Shown one piece after another: positions 25,201 to 40,800 of a stretch of DNA of 64,000 nucleotides (the stretch's first letter is position 1; each line of letters starts with the position of its first letter). The translations under genes were made by a program, and so were the position numbers. The DNA is from Pteria penguin. Its lineage: Eukaryota > Mollusca > Bivalvia > Pterioida > Pteriidae. The notes under the pieces were generated by a model, which searched no databases, was not told the origin of the DNA, and saw nothing but the letters and a program-made list of their open reading frames with translations. The stretch is taken from assembly GCA_035048485.1 (NCBI GenBank), contig CM068587.1:48816496-48880495 (forward strand), read 5' to 3'.

Positions 25201-25739
25201 CATCTTAAACATTTAGTTAATCATTGCCACTTAATGACATTTACTTTTTATAATTAATTAAGGATACATGTACCACAAAAGAGTTGTGTCCTTATAATAA
25301 TCTGTAATTGAGGATTGAGACCTCAATATTATGAAGAGAAACAAGGAAAGCAGAATCCCTAGTTTGTTCTTCTGTAAAACTGAAGGGAACTATAGGTTTC
25401 AACTTCATCTGTTCATCTGTCCGAGACACTTTGGTTTTTGGAGACTTTCTTTTTTTGCAACCATTTATCGAGTTGAAATTTGATATGTAGCTTTGTATTA
25501 ATGAGTTAGAGATAAAGTTCAAGTTTGGTTTTGATTGACATGTTTTTAGAAGAGTTATGGCCTTTGGACTTGGTAAGTTTATAGAAACTGGTATGGGACA
25601 TCTATTGCTTCAGCAATAATCAATATGCTTTGGTTTTTTTTTTCACATTATTAATTTACTTGTACGTTGATGTTACATGTTATTTAGATTCTTATGTATG
25701 TTGCTAAAATTATGTTCTCATGTATATTGATAATATATT

Positions 25740-25807
<68 letters not shown>

Positions 25808-28800
25808 GTATATATATCAGGATATGGTTTTTTGTTATACATTGTACTTGTGTGATGTAGGGTACACCATTTATGTTTCGACTGGCTGACTGCTTGAGAT
25901 ACTACATTCATGACAGACTGAACAACGACCCTGGTTGGCAGAATATCAAAGTCATCCTCTCAGATGCTAACGTACCAGGAGAGGGTGAACACAAGATCAT
26001 GGACTATATCAGAAAACAGAGAGGTAAATTGACATAAACTGGTATCAGATTGAATGTCTAGATTCCAATCAACAAAAAATGTCTATCATGGTGATTTAAA
26101 AGCTTTTATTGATTGGAATGACAGTGTTTACGAAGACCACCTGACCACATGATATTTCTGGCAAAAATCGGCTCGATGAAGTTAAATTTTCACTATCATT
26201 TCATTGAAGTTTTACAATACAAATATCCTGTAGATCTTAACAAAGTTTCCCACACACTGGAATGATTAATTATTTAGATTTTAGATAACATGTAAGGGTC
26301 TATGATATTTGAGTAATCGACATGATTTTATGGGCTAATGCTGGGGAAGGTTTTGGATGTAAGTCATGGGAATGTGTTATATACATTTAGTGACAAGCAC
26401 AGAAAGGGGGACATTGTGCCCAGGAGAAGTAAATATGTAGATGGTAAGTGTCATGTGATTAGTTTAGGAAGTAGAAATTTTTATGCTTGAGTGTAAGGTA
26501 ACATCTACAGGTGAATGTAGAAGTTTTGATGCTTGAGTATAGCATTAGAGGTTGACCATTTTACTTTCAGGTCGACCGGATCATGATCCCAACACACGAC
26601 ATTGTCTTTGTGGGGCAGACGCTGATCTTATCATGTTAGGTAAGGTTAGGCCAATTAAACTTAATAGGTAGATTTTCATCCAACCTCATGAAAATATATG
26701 GGGTGGGTGGGTGGAATTTATTTTTCATAATTTATTTTCAAATATTATCTTTGAATCGTTAAAATTCGAAGCAAACCAGCTTATCTTTTTGGTTATGCCG
26801 GCAACAACTCTCACGACAGCGAAAACCATTTTGTCAACTACCGGAAATGGCGATATGTATATAAACTGAAACGTATATCGGATGCGGACCAGAATTAAAA
26901 TACTGGAATTCAGACGCGCCGGATTTGTTTGAAAAATGAATAATTCTGGGGCGGGTCGATTTTTTAGGGGCGGGCGGGGATGAAAATCTACCAATTAATT
27001 TTAGTTGGCCTTAAATGCATTTAGATATGTGAACAGTACATGAATAGGTTAGATGCTGAAATTCAGTGTGTTGAAAACTGAAGGTTTGCGAGTCTGTCTT
27101 AACATTAATGTAGAATAATAGGTCAGTTAATAATGTATAGTACAGTCCACATGTTTTTGTAATTTTTCCTCTCACTACAGTGGGCCACATCCATGTGGAA
27201 TTTCAAAAAAATTACACAATACACAGTGTATTTCACCAAAGTGTTAATAAGCACAGGTAAATTCACACCTGGATTCCCACTGTGATTTTAGGGATTTTTC
27301 CCTCCGATTTTTTGCAATTTCTGGAAAATACCTGGTCTGTACTGTATGAAATATAAAGTATATAATGCAAATTATGAGGTTTCTCATAGATATTAAGTAT
27401 CATACAGAAGCATAGAATTACCATCACTTGAAGTGAGGGACTAGTGGCTTGGGAAGTCATAGTATATGTTTTTCCATCTAAATATAATCTGTTTAGCCTA
27501 GCTTTCACATTGAATGAATTTGGAAGGAGGTCTTCCAGTCACAGGAAATCATTACTATAGGAAATAAAAATGCTATATATAATCATCACTACCTCCTTTA
27601 CTGGAATGTACTTCATCCCTAATTTTCTTTTCCAGGGTTGGCTACACATGAACCAAACTTCACCATTATCAGAGAAGAATTTGTTCCAAACAAGCCACGA
27701 CCATGTAACCTTTGTGGACAAGTGGGTCAGTGAACATTGTTATCGTCATTCATAATGCAATTCATAATCTGTCCCATATCTTTGGTCTGTTTATTTGTAG
27801 AAATGTAATGTGTGCTGCCACAGGAGCTTTCAGAAGGGACTAACATGTGTGTATTTTACATGAGTTCAGGGTGCAGTATAATTCTCTTTCTCCAACATTG
27901 TGAATACTCTAACCACAACAATATCTTCTATTTTCAGTAGTGTCGTACCAATAAATTCAGATACATTTTTGTGTTGCAGGACATGAAATGAAGGAATGTA
28001 TGGGGCTACCTAAGGATATGTGTGGGGAGGTAAATGCATATTTTGTTTTATATTTTAAAGTCGTCCTTGATGAGTATAGCTTGTTTTATTGTAAAACGAA
28101 ATCAGAATTCAAGTCTTAGGGACCAAGAGAGCTTAGAAAAAATGTGTAGAAGTGTATATATACTTATATGCTCTTTTCTAAGCGTGCTAAGTCCCTGTGA
28201 TTTAACGTAAATGTTTTTAAATGAATTTAAAAGCTACTTTGCATAAATGTATATTTGAAGATTGAATACATAAGAATGATTTTTTTATCATATTTTTTTT
28301 CATATACAGCCGACTCTTATTTGCTTGAACACCGATTATTCAAATTTCTCATTAGCTCAAAATGATCTAAAAGCCCCAATTTTATTTTTCAATTTCTTAA
28401 ACTAATTTTAAAGTTCCATTATTAATTATCATTCATATTTTTTTTCTTGATGACTTTTAAGTCATGCTTGATAATGCGAGGTAAATATAAAACGGAACAA
28501 TGTCTTGAGATAAGTAAACAGCAAAATAAGCAAACAGAGTAATCAAATCTGCAGTGAAAGTGTTCATCATATATTAAATTGGCATTGAAGATTACATAAC
28601 GAATTGAGGTCTAGCGAGTTCAAGTTTTTTAAAGTTGACTGTATTATCAAACAGTAGGCCCTTTTCAAGTTTCATTCCTTTATTATAAAATCTTAAATTT
28701 GAGTGGAATTGTTTGTTCGTAGTCACATGATTGAAAAAAGAAATTCTTTAAGATTACTTAAGCAAAATTATTACAAAAGAACAAACCAAAGGGAAAACAG

Positions 28801-31800
28801 TGATATCTACTCAAAACTTAAAAACACAAATTTGCAAAAATGTAATTGAAATTCTCTAATTTAAATGTCAATATTTGTCCATAGTCATTTGTTTTTTTAT
28901 GATAACATTTAAGAAATTCAAGGAGTAACTGGAACCTTGGGAAATGTCTATTGATTTAATTTTAATTCTCTGTCCTCAGATTGACAGGAATACCATATAT
29001 TGTTTTGGTTAATTTGTTTGTCAATCTGTCTGTCTGTCTCAATTTTCTGTTAGTGTTGCTCCGTTTCAAAGTTTTGGCCGATGGGCTTTGTGGACTTGCA
29101 AGGAATTATGTAAAGCACTAGATTTTCTCATGAATAATATTTTTGTGCAATTTGATGGCAAGATATATCAACAAATAGTTGGGATTCCTATGGGTACTAA
29201 CTGTGCGCCTCTGATAGCAGATTTATTTCTTTATTGTTATGAGAGGGATTTTATGGTTTCTATTCAAAAATCTAAACGTTTTGACCCCATTGACAAATTT
29301 AATAATACTTGCAGATATCTGGATGACATTTTGGTTATCGACAACCCTGAATTCGAACAATTTATATCAGAAATATATCCACCAGAGCTCACATTGAATA
29401 AAGCTAATACTTGAGATAAATCTACACCTTTCTTAGATTTAAACATCAAAATTATCAACAACCTAATATATACTAATATTTATGATAAACGTGAGGATTT
29501 TGGATTTCCTATTGTAAATTTCCCTTACTTGGATGGCGATGTCCCTCGACTCCCATCATATGGTATCTATATATCTCAGTTAGTTCGATTTGTCAGAGGC
29601 TGCACCGATGTTTTGGACTTTCATAAACGAAATTTACAAATTACTACTAAACTTTTAATTCGGGGTTACAGATATCACAAGCTAAGAAAAACATTCGGCA
29701 AATTCTTCAGATCTTATTCAGAACTTCTATCTAAATTTGGAAATATTTCTTTTCAACAGTATGTATCCAATGAAATTTCCCATCCTAATTTTTACGGTGA
29801 TCTCGTATATAAACTAAGGAAAGTAAAAGGCTCCGATAATGTTATTTTATCATGTAATAAAATAGTCAAACGTCTCCTAAATAGACAATATGATATTGGG
29901 ATCATCAAAAAGACTATAGGTCTTGTATTTGGCCCCTCTACAGCCTTATGCAGACTTTTACTTGAACGTTGCACGCTGACTAACAGGGCGGTGGGGACTA
30001 TATGACGGGCCTTGTCCAAACCTCTTTCAGAGGAGACATGGTCCTGAACCTCGTCCCCTCTGACTGTTAGTCGGGACTCCTACAGATCTAGGGTCTTAGC
30101 TCGCTTTCAGACTGGCAGAGCACGGTTTATCATGTTGATGTCGCAAATATTTTTATACCATTATGTTTTTTACAATACCTTACGTGTTTATATTTTTATG
30201 ACCTCTCAATATGCGATACCTGTTGACCCTTGTTCTTTACATGGAGGATTATTTATAAATTTTTAAATGTACGTCTTTTGATTGTTCTGCTGTTACGGTG
30301 AGTGGGAAGGTGGGCCCGTAAACCGGTTAACCACACCATTTGTTTGGCTTTTGTCAAATTAAATGACCGTCCTAAGTCGGTATCGTAATTGCACTACAAT
30401 CAAATATTTTTGTAATGTGTTAAATGTTCTATTATATTATTTATATTCATGTATTGTATAGCTCCATGGTGACTTCTGCCACATAACTGAGCCGGTAACT
30501 CCTCTTTTTTCTTGTCAAGAAAACATGAACTTAAAAATGTCTCACATCTTGACTCTGTGTAAATTCTATTAAAGCATGAGTATACTTATCTCTTTGTTAC
30601 TGTGGCGTGCGTAGATAGAACTGTTATGATGTCATGGCGCCAATGATGTGACGTCCAAAGGGCTCGTCACCTTAACATTCCTTTGTACTGCTGTTTTTTG
30701 CTGTTGACATTGTAGGGATGACGTCCTGTGTGGCGTTGCTTTCTACTGAATAATCCAGCCAAAGGAAACCTAAGCTTTGTTATTCATGCCATGCGGTGTT
30801 AATGTGTTAAGTTGTTTAATCCAAAAGTATCTCAATTTTGTTATTGGCTATAACTTTTATATCATATATGATAGAGATTTATGCATATATGGCTTTGTTC
30901 CACAAGTGAAGTCCTGATGTCAAAGTTGAATGACTGACTGACCCTTACCTACAAATCCAGAACAGCTGTCAATTTTGGTATTGTCTTATAACAACTAATT
31001 TGTTTATTTCTAAAATTTTCATATCTAAATAAATGGTTTTTCTTTCAGAATGATGAATTGCCCAAATTAATGGGAGAGGAGCAACAGTTCATTTTTCTCA
31101 GGTTAAATATTTTGAGAGAATATTTAGAGAGGGAATTACAAATGGACAATCTTCCTTTTAAATATGATTTTGAGGTAATGTCTACATAGATATGTTCTTA
31201 AAGGCCTTGCTTGTTCATAAAATGTTAATCTAATACCATAGTACAAGGCAGCGATGTATAGTATATAAACACTTCAGTGTACTGTTACTTACACCATGCT
31301 TCTCATGAATCCTGTTCAAGAATTTACATAAATCATGACATATGCTTGAAATGTTTCATCTTAGCATTTTGCAAACCTCTCCCTTAGTCCCAAAACTGAA
31401 ATTTGTGATAAAAGGAAAAATATAAAAGTAGTTTTTAGGTACCAAGTTTATTGCAAAGTAAATTATTCTATTTTCTTTTTTTTATTCAACAAATGAAGCA
31501 TTAATGAAAACATTAATGAAATTTTGTTGACTGTAAATTCAAGACTTTTTTCAGGATTTGAAAGTTTTTAACATTTATGAAGTTAAGTATTTTATTATTC
31601 ATTGTTCCATTTTATTAATATAACTTCAATTTTGGAAATGTTCCTTCTTTTGCTCGACAAAACGTTTTATGATTCGATTAAGCATGAATTGAACATTGAT
31701 CTATTTTTGGAAATGTGAAGTTCATTTCTTTAAATTCAGTATGTAATATTCAAAATAATGAATACTTGGTAAAAGAACTTCAGTTTTAGTTCTTAGCATA

Positions 31801-34800
31801 AAAGTGTAGATATTGACTTTCAATAAACAAATAAGTGAAGTTTATTTTCTGAATGAATATGATGGATCTTTGAGTGGTTTAGAGACTAACATACATGTCA
31901 ATGAGTGACTGTGATCATTAACTACCATGAATTCCTTTACATAAGATATCTTTAGCTTCCTGTGTCTGCCAGATAGAGAAATGATTCCAAGTGCATGCAG
32001 GTTCCTAACGCTGAAGACGTATTCTTTATTGATTGATTATTGTTTTACGTCACTACACGACTATTTCCCATATATGATTACGGTGTCTGTTTGATGCATT
32101 GGATAGAAATTTCTATCTTTGCAACGGACCCACCTGAAGCAGTGAGGGATTTTTTATGTGCCATGCCTGCCACTACATGGGATCTCAGGTTTTGTTGTCT
32201 CATCCAGAAGACAGGAAACCAGTGCACCCATGGCAGGAGTCGAACCCGGGACCTCTTGGTCACAAGCCTAGCACCTCATCCACTGAACCACACCAGCTTA
32301 AGATGTATTCTTGTGATGCTTAAATATTTATCATAAATCACAGTAATCTTAAGGAGAAATACTGCTGGAAATATTTTTTTGGAGGTCTTGTTGCAAAAAG
32401 GAAAGAAATTGAAATCTTTTGCATTATTTTGATTCCTTTTATATATGTGTATAATTATTGAAGTGCTTTGTGAATTTTGAGGACATGTTTTGTGAAGTGT
32501 TTGAATTTGTGGCCGGTGTTAGTGAGGAATATTGGAGCAAAAAGCATCCGTTTTCACAAAGGGGTTTTTCTTTAAATTTGAGATTCTAAAAATGCTTAAA
32601 ACATATGTTTTTACATTAATTAAAGTTTATTTGTTGCAATTACTGGTACGTAAAATTTTACCTAGAATTTTGGCACCAGAAAAATTAAGATTATTCTAAC
32701 CTGCTTATAAAATTTTAGTCCTTTTGACATAAAACCAAAACATCATCATAAATTTCATCTCTCAAACTGAATTTTATTACTATTTAGAAATGCATGCAAA
32801 ATTGAATCAAGATACACAGTAAAATCTGCTATAGACCCTGTCATATTAAATACAGGACTGGCATTTAAGGTTAGGTAATGTTTCCTGTAAAATTTTGACA
32901 TCACGATAAAAAATTGATTGACTCTTTCACCATCATGTGGAAACAGTGATAGTTTTGTCAACCAAAATGTCAGTTCCGCTGAAATCGTGATAGGGTATGT
33001 GGGAGATGACCCATGCTGCTAGATAAAATTGGTCTAACAAGACAGCTGGTCTCCTGTTAGAAAGGTGTAAAGTCTGTTGCCTCCTCCACCCCACTTCACC
33101 AACAGAACTTGAACAGAATATATGTATTTTATATCTAGGATATTTGAAAGATGGACAGTCCGGATAAGATAGGTAAAATAAAGACAAAGACAATGTACAC
33201 TGACCATAAAGTTCTTAATGCCTGCTATACATGTATTTTAATTATTCATGTAATTTGTCCCTAGAAAATCAGAAGATTTACATGAAATTCTTTTTCATTT
33301 CATACATGTGTATCAAATCTGCTTTATTTTAATTCAGAATTCTTTTTCCTTATAGAGAGCTCTAGATGACTGGGTCTTTATGTGTTTCTTTGTTGGAAAT
33401 GATTTTCTTCCACATTTACCTTCCCTTGAAATTCGAGAAGGGGCCATTGACAGACTTGTCCGATTATATAAAGACACTGTCAGGAGAACAGGAGTATGTA
33501 TTTAACAATTTGTCTTTGTTTGCAATGTTTATTTTTCTGTGATTTTCTGTTTAATGTATATTCTGTTGTATTCTCTGGTATGTACATATTTTACTATTGC
33601 TTTCTTGTGAAAAAAACCCAACAACACTGGGACATAAAGGGATCACTTTGTCACTGGTTTAGTCTGTCTGTCCATCTGTTTACCTGGTAGGAGTCATATT
33701 TTTGAAAAATGGATTACAAATAGTAGGTGTCCATAGAACACTGTCGTTTACATAGATATGGATTTGAAAGTATTTTCAGTACTTTGATATTACCTTATCG
33801 GTACTGATATCCGTGAATAAAAGAATAAAGAATTATAGAGGTGATGTAATTGAAATTGTAGGGCAAAAAGATGCAGTCACAACCACACCCTATCATATAT
33901 CATATCACCTCCTTTCTATACATTTTAAACTGATTGTTACTTTAAAAAACTAGCACATTTTAAAATTTTAATTTAAAGAAAGGTGTATTTGTACTTGAGC
34001 TCTACTATTATGTATTATGAAATGTAATTTCTTTTTAATTTGCACCAGGGCTTTCTCACCAACAGTGGAGTTGTGAGTTTAGAGAGAGTACAACTAGTCA
34101 TGGCAGGTATGAAATTAATTAATTAAATCACAAATATGAAGTTTCCATTGAGTAATTTTGGAAATGTTTAACCTTCTCATGTCAAGTAGATTCGATTTAT
34201 TCAAGGAAATTCCTGGGTTCACTAATTTGTTTTTAATTCTACATTATACCAAAACCGTTTCACTTAAGTAGTGAGGGCATCTATTTGATGTATTTTGTGA
34301 TGATTTTGACCTTAATGCTATAGATTAGGAAGGTATATACAGACGCATGGTATATCTGGACAATTGATATTTTTGTTACTTATTGGCCATTTCAAGTAAT
34401 TTCAACTGCACAGCTTGAAGGAACAGCATCTTTTTAAACTGTATACCACTTAGCATTGTTTTTATAATATGATTTTAACACACCATCTAGCTTTACCTCA
34501 CGTCCATATTTATTGACCTGACCAATAATAGTAACAGACCTGCCTGAAGCAGTATGTGTGTGCATGCATGTATGTGTGTCTGTATGCATGTGATAAGACA
34601 AGGACCTTAGTTTTTATTGTCTCATCTGAAAGACATGACACAGACAAGTGTTTGGAGAGAAATAAACTCGGAATCTCTGGACCTCGAGTCATGCACACTT
34701 TGATCTGGGCTTTGTCAGCTCTCTCACTTATCTGAATTTCTGTATGAAGCTTACATTGAGTGTACATGCAGGGAATGCAACAATTTATAGGCAGATAATT

Positions 34801-37800
34801 GAATAAGTGTCGTTAAATGTTCAGTATTTATCTTTTCATGTTGATATCAGGACACTAAGCTGAGTGTTTTGAATATTTCTCCATAAATCAATGAAATTAA
34901 AAAAAAAAAAAGGTTTTCATATTTTTATTTATTCCTTGTTTTGTCTTTTCAGAACTTGGAAAAGTGGAAGATGAAATATTTAAAAGAAGAAGAGATACAG
35001 AAGTGAGAAATGGAATTACAGTTTCAGATTTATTAGTGAATTTTTGGTGAAAAATAAAAAAAAAAGGGTAGTTGTATGAGATAATTTCACATATTGATGT
35101 ATATTTAATGGTATTTTATAGCTAGAATTCAGAAGAAGAGACAAGGAGAAAAAGAGGAGACAAAAAAGGGTGAGAAAAATTTGATACTCATTTTCAAGGT
35201 GTTTAATACTATATTACTTAAATTAAGCAATTTGTAATTGGTAATGTGTGTTAGTGAATAAAGAAGTTTCTTTTAATATGTATGCATATACAATGTACAT
35301 CAGTTATATTGAAACAAAAACGTGTTTTTTCCAATTTCATTTAACTGGATAAAGGTGAATGGGTAGCCAGTTGGCTTGGGATCAAAATGTAAAAAGTTCA
35401 AATAATGTCAGATTTATGGTTATTATCCATTAATTTCATGTGACTTGCCTATATTTGTGTAATCTCATGTGAGGGATAAATCCAGCTTGTAAAAGATCCG
35501 GAGCTTTCTATAGTGAGGGTATTTTGCAGTAAATCAAGGTCTTAAGAATACACGTATATAATGAAGAGGGCATTAAAATGATTAAAAATAAAACTAAACA
35601 CTTGGTCTAAATTTTCCAACTAAAAGGATAACATCTTCTTTTCCAGTGGGCAGAAGGTCCAAGATGGACACCTGGTGGTCAGTTTACACCACAACCTCTT
35701 GGTCATGCCCGAACGGCACAACCAGTCAGTAATCCTCGACAAGAAGCCTATAAAGGGAGGATGGAGTCGGCAAATCGTGATGCGGCAGCAGAGTTACGGG
35801 CCATGATGGTACAAATATAAAGTATTGTTTTATACGTTAAGTGTATATAATAACCATTATTTAACTGCATTTGCATGTATCAAATAGATATAAATATGCT
35901 TGGTTAAAACCGGATTTATACCTCTGCCCTATAGATGCTAGGGATACATAGTTATTTACGTGTCAGTTCCTGAAAATACAGTAACATATATGAGAGAGAT
36001 TTGAAAGAAAGCATGTACTGGTTACAAGAATTCATCTTTCCTGTGAGGCATTGTGAAAATGTTAGTAAGTGCATAATACTCCTGATTCTTGTAGCTAAAC
36101 CATTAAGGTGCTTGGTTTGCATCTGTTTCATGGTTGCCCTTTTTTTCGGTTGAGACTGTTAAAATTGAGGTCAGGTATCAGGGTAGAATCAGAAGTTCAC
36201 AGTATTCTATTCAAAGTGGTCAGGCAAATATGTGTCTCAAGATTAGACCACGGATGTAAATTTTTTTTTTAACTCTTTGTTACAGTCTCGAGATGGAGAT
36301 GATAGAGGCACAAAGAGGAAGCATGAAGGGGAACAATCTGAGCCTGCAAAAGAAGAAGAAGAAGACGAGGAACCCAACGATGAAGTCAGGTGAGGAAGGA
36401 GGAAGGACTGGGTATAGGAAGGGGGAGGTTATGAGGAATTTCAGTGTTTTATAATGCATTGAAAATTTATTACTTGTTCTAATTATGTTTTATTATTATC
36501 CGATCTCTTTCAATTTTCAAGTCTTTGGATGGTTGTGGTTATAAAATGCATATGTAAGCAATTTTGTCCCTTATTATTCCTTGTATATGAGTGGATGTAG
36601 TTCAGTTGGTTATTGGCGAGTGACAGGCTAGTGACCAGCTAGTGATTGGCTAGTGACCAGCTAGTGATTGGCTAGTGACCAGCTGTGATTGGCTAGTGAC
36701 TGGCTAGTGACCAGCCAGTGATTTGCTAGTGACCAACTAGTGATTGACTAGTGACTTGCTAGTGATTGGCTAGTGACCAGCTAGTGAATGGCTAGTGACC
36801 AACTAGTGTCTGGCTAGTGATTGGCTAGTGACCAGCTAGTGATTTGCTAGTGACTGACTAGTGACCAGCTAGTGATTGGCTAGTGACTGAGAGCATCCAG
36901 GTAAGAGTCCCACAGCTGGCTTTCTAATGTCCAGCCTTTTGGATGAGATAAAAAATGAGGTCCTGTGTCATAGTAAATATTGGCCCGTAAAAAATCCCTC
37001 TCTGCTTCGAGCTGATGTGTTGTATATGTCGAAATTTTCTGCTTCACCATTAAAGTAAAATAATCTTGGTGTGACGTAAAGCAAGAATCATTTAAACCCA
37101 CTGTGTATACAATAATACAGTAAGTCCATGATAATATTTGAACACAGCAAATATAGTCATATGTTATGACTAAATGTTCTTGAAAATGATAAAGAATTAC
37201 TCTTAACGTTTTGCTTATTTTATAACAAAGATATTCAACAAAACTGCAAAAAAAAATTGAATTCTTAAGACAATGATGCTTTTAATTGTATAAAATTTTC
37301 CTTGACATAATACAAAGCATTAAGCATTACTCCTAACATTGGTTGTTTACAGGTTGTGGGAAGATGGTTGGAAAGACAGATACTATAAATCCAAGTTTGA
37401 CGTAGATACCACAGACATAGAATTCAGACATAATGTGGTAGGTATAGTATTACAATCGGTAGCATCTTGACTGTGAGGTACCAGATTCCAGTCCCACTAT
37501 TGGTACCCGTCTTTGAGACAAGACAAGAAAACCCTGAGAACTGTGTCAAAATTGGCATGTAGAAAATACCATTTGTTTCTGCTTGGTCCCTTGCATAAAT
37601 TTCTGTGGAGTGCATCTGGTAAATGCCTTTGCCATATCAGTGAAATGCTTTGTGAAAGTACTAAAACTAGGACAGAAAAATAGTATTCATTTTTAGATTT
37701 AATTGGAACAACAAAGAAGCACTTTCATATTCTAGAGAAAAAGCTCTGACAGTCAGGTCTAAACCCACTACTCGGGTCTGACATCAGTGATGGCCCCAAG

Positions 37801-40800
37801 CTAACGAGTTCCTGAAAAGTATTAATGGCATTTCACAGCATTTTATTATGATTTATTATATTTTATCATATTTTGTTATATTTTATTATATTTTATTATG
37901 TATAATTTGTATTTTGTTTTATTACAGGCTAATCATTATGTACGGGGTTTATGTTGGGTGCTGCGGTATTATTATCAGGTAAGAACATCCCCCCTCATTC
38001 CTTCCCACTTCCATTAATTGGGGTATTTTAGGTACCAAAATAATTCTTGTTAAGGAAATATACAACTTTAGATCATTTCATAATATATTTTGAAAAGTAG
38101 TATGATCTATTTCAAAAATAATATTTTTTTTTATTTCTTATGTAAACTCTTTTAGAAACACAAATTCTTAAATATACCCTCTGCAAACAAAGTTTAGGGG
38201 GTATATTGGAATCACCTTGTTCATCTGTCTGTCTGTCTGTCTGTCAGTCTGTCCAGAAAACCTTGACCTTGACGTTTGACCTACTTTTGAAAAACTTTAT
38301 CCTCGGCCATAAGTTTTGAACCAAATGAGATGGGGTCTTTATACTACACATGTGTATTCCTTGTGGCAAGATTTTTCTTTCAGTACTTAACCAAACGATA
38401 TGGGGCCTTCATACTACACATTTGCATTCCTTGAGGCAAGACCTGTCTGTCTGTACAAAAATTTTTTACCTGGTGACCTTTACCTTGGTCTTTGCCCTGG
38501 TTCGAATTTTGTAGCCGCCGGGGGTATTGGTCCTGTTAGGACAGTTGTAGTTTTCAATGCTCTCGAAGATTTGACCCAAAACAAAAGTAATGACCAATGC
38601 TTAATATTTATCAAGTGTTCTTAAATAGCATCGATTCAAATTATATCTCTGATTGACGTCCTCTGATTGTTCTGCTGTTACGGTGAGTCAGAAGGTGGGC
38701 CCGTAAACCGGTCAACCACACCATTTGTTTGGCTTTTGTCAAATTAAATGACCGTCCTAAGTCGGTATCGTAATTGCACTACAATCAAATATTTTTGTAA
38801 TGTGTTATATGTTCTAGTATATTATTTATATTCATGTATTGTATAGCTCCATGGTGACATCTGCCACATAACTGAGCCAGTAACTCCTCTTTTTTCTTTT
38901 ATATATATCTACATGAAATTATAATCCGAATGATTTACCACTAATGTAAATCTATAGGAACAAAATTTTAAAGTATCAACATTTTTTGCTCCGTTTTCTT
39001 TCAGGGTTGTGCTTCTTGGAAGTGGTATTTCCCATATCATTACGCTCCATTTGCATCAGATTTCGTTAATATTGGTCAACTTTCAAATGATTTTGAAAAG
39101 AATACAAATCCAGTAAGTGTTACAAACATTCATCAAATTATTGTAAAAGTTGATGGACAGAACTCTGTAGCCTCTCACCTCTGTTGTGAGAAAGTGGATG
39201 GCACAGTGGGCTGAAGTTTGCACTGGAACTTGCTATAGCTTTTCACCTCTGTTAGTTTTATTTGAATCTCAATCAAGACGAGTGTGAAGACCTGCTACCG
39301 TACTAATAAGTAGGCAGTGCTTTTCTTTAGGTTTTCCAGCAGTAAGGAATCGGCTAAGCATTTGCTACCGTCCTACAAGTAAAATGATTCGGTTGTATAT
39401 CAGAAATGAACATCAATGATATTTTTGGATACTTTTCGACTAAATGATTGTATATTAAAACATCAGAATTTATTTTAAATGTTTTTACATGTATGTGTTT
39501 GATAATGACCTCAAACCCTGTAAATAATGCTTACAGTTTAAGTCCTTTTAATAATAATGAGGGTAAGTTTTTTATCTTTTTATTCATTTCAGTTTAAGCC
39601 ATTGGAACAGTTAATGGGCGTATTCCCAGCAGCCAGTAAGAAACATCTGCCTCTGACTTGGCAAAGATTAATGTGTGATCCAGTAAGTTCACAGATTTAG
39701 AAGAGAAGTTATTTTAATGCCCCCGGATCGTACTCAACTAATGACGCCCTCTCATATGACGCCAAGGTCGATGACCTTCTGACCTTGACAGTGACCTTCA
39801 TGCTGAAAATAACTTTTTGGACTTTGGTGCCACTGGGGGCATTAGTGTTTCATGAACACAGCTTGTTTCAAGTCATGAAAACTTATAAAGCAGGATATGA
39901 AAAAAATTAAGAAGAATTTGAGGGAGGGGCATGTTGGTCTAGTGTCATCGTGCTAGATTCAGAACAGATTTCCCAAAGGCAGTCCTAATCTTTTGCCTTC
40001 CCATTTGTTCTGAAGGTGAAGCAAAATGATTGGAGGTCCCATGATTCAGTATGGGTTGGGTCAGTGATTGGCATGTAAAACTCCCTCTTTTCTTCGAGTG
40101 GGTCTCTTGCGTAGATAGTAATTACGAGGCCACACACTAGGTAGCTGCTGACACGGTATAAACAAATGGGGATTGGTTGCAGAATTGAACTTTGTTGAAT
40201 GTTGCTGATGTTGAGCATGCCTCCTTGACTGGGGGGTGTGGCACATTCATAGTCATAGTTCTTGACTATCCAGCAGCAAAAGAGCTTGGTAGCGGATGAA
40301 ACATTGAATCACAGACAGGTAGTGCAGCTTTGATAAAAGTTGAAGTTCCTGCAAATGGTAAAAGGCAATTAAACAAAAAGATGAAATTAGCATTTCACAG
40401 AAACTGACAAAACCTAATTATGGAGTATTCATTAAAATGTGTTAAAATGTTTTTGCATGTCACAAAACATTACGATCTGATGGATATCTCATGGTAAATA
40501 TTGTATTTTGTATCTTTGATCCAGGAATTGAATTTCAGTTTAGTCAGTTTCATTAATGGACTCAAATTTTTGTTGTTGTTAATCTTTTGTTTTTGAAATG
40601 ACATCATGTTTTCATTGTTGGTTGTTCTCATTTAGATATGTGAGACTTTGGTAAAAGAGATAGCTGGTTATCTCTTTGATTGTATTACATAGTAAGTTTG
40701 ATTTATTAATGGGTGATTTCCTGAAATGTCTATTGGTCAGTCTGGCGTTAATTTGTTTAGCTTAATCTCTTGCATACCATCAATGAGTGTGGTTGGCTGT

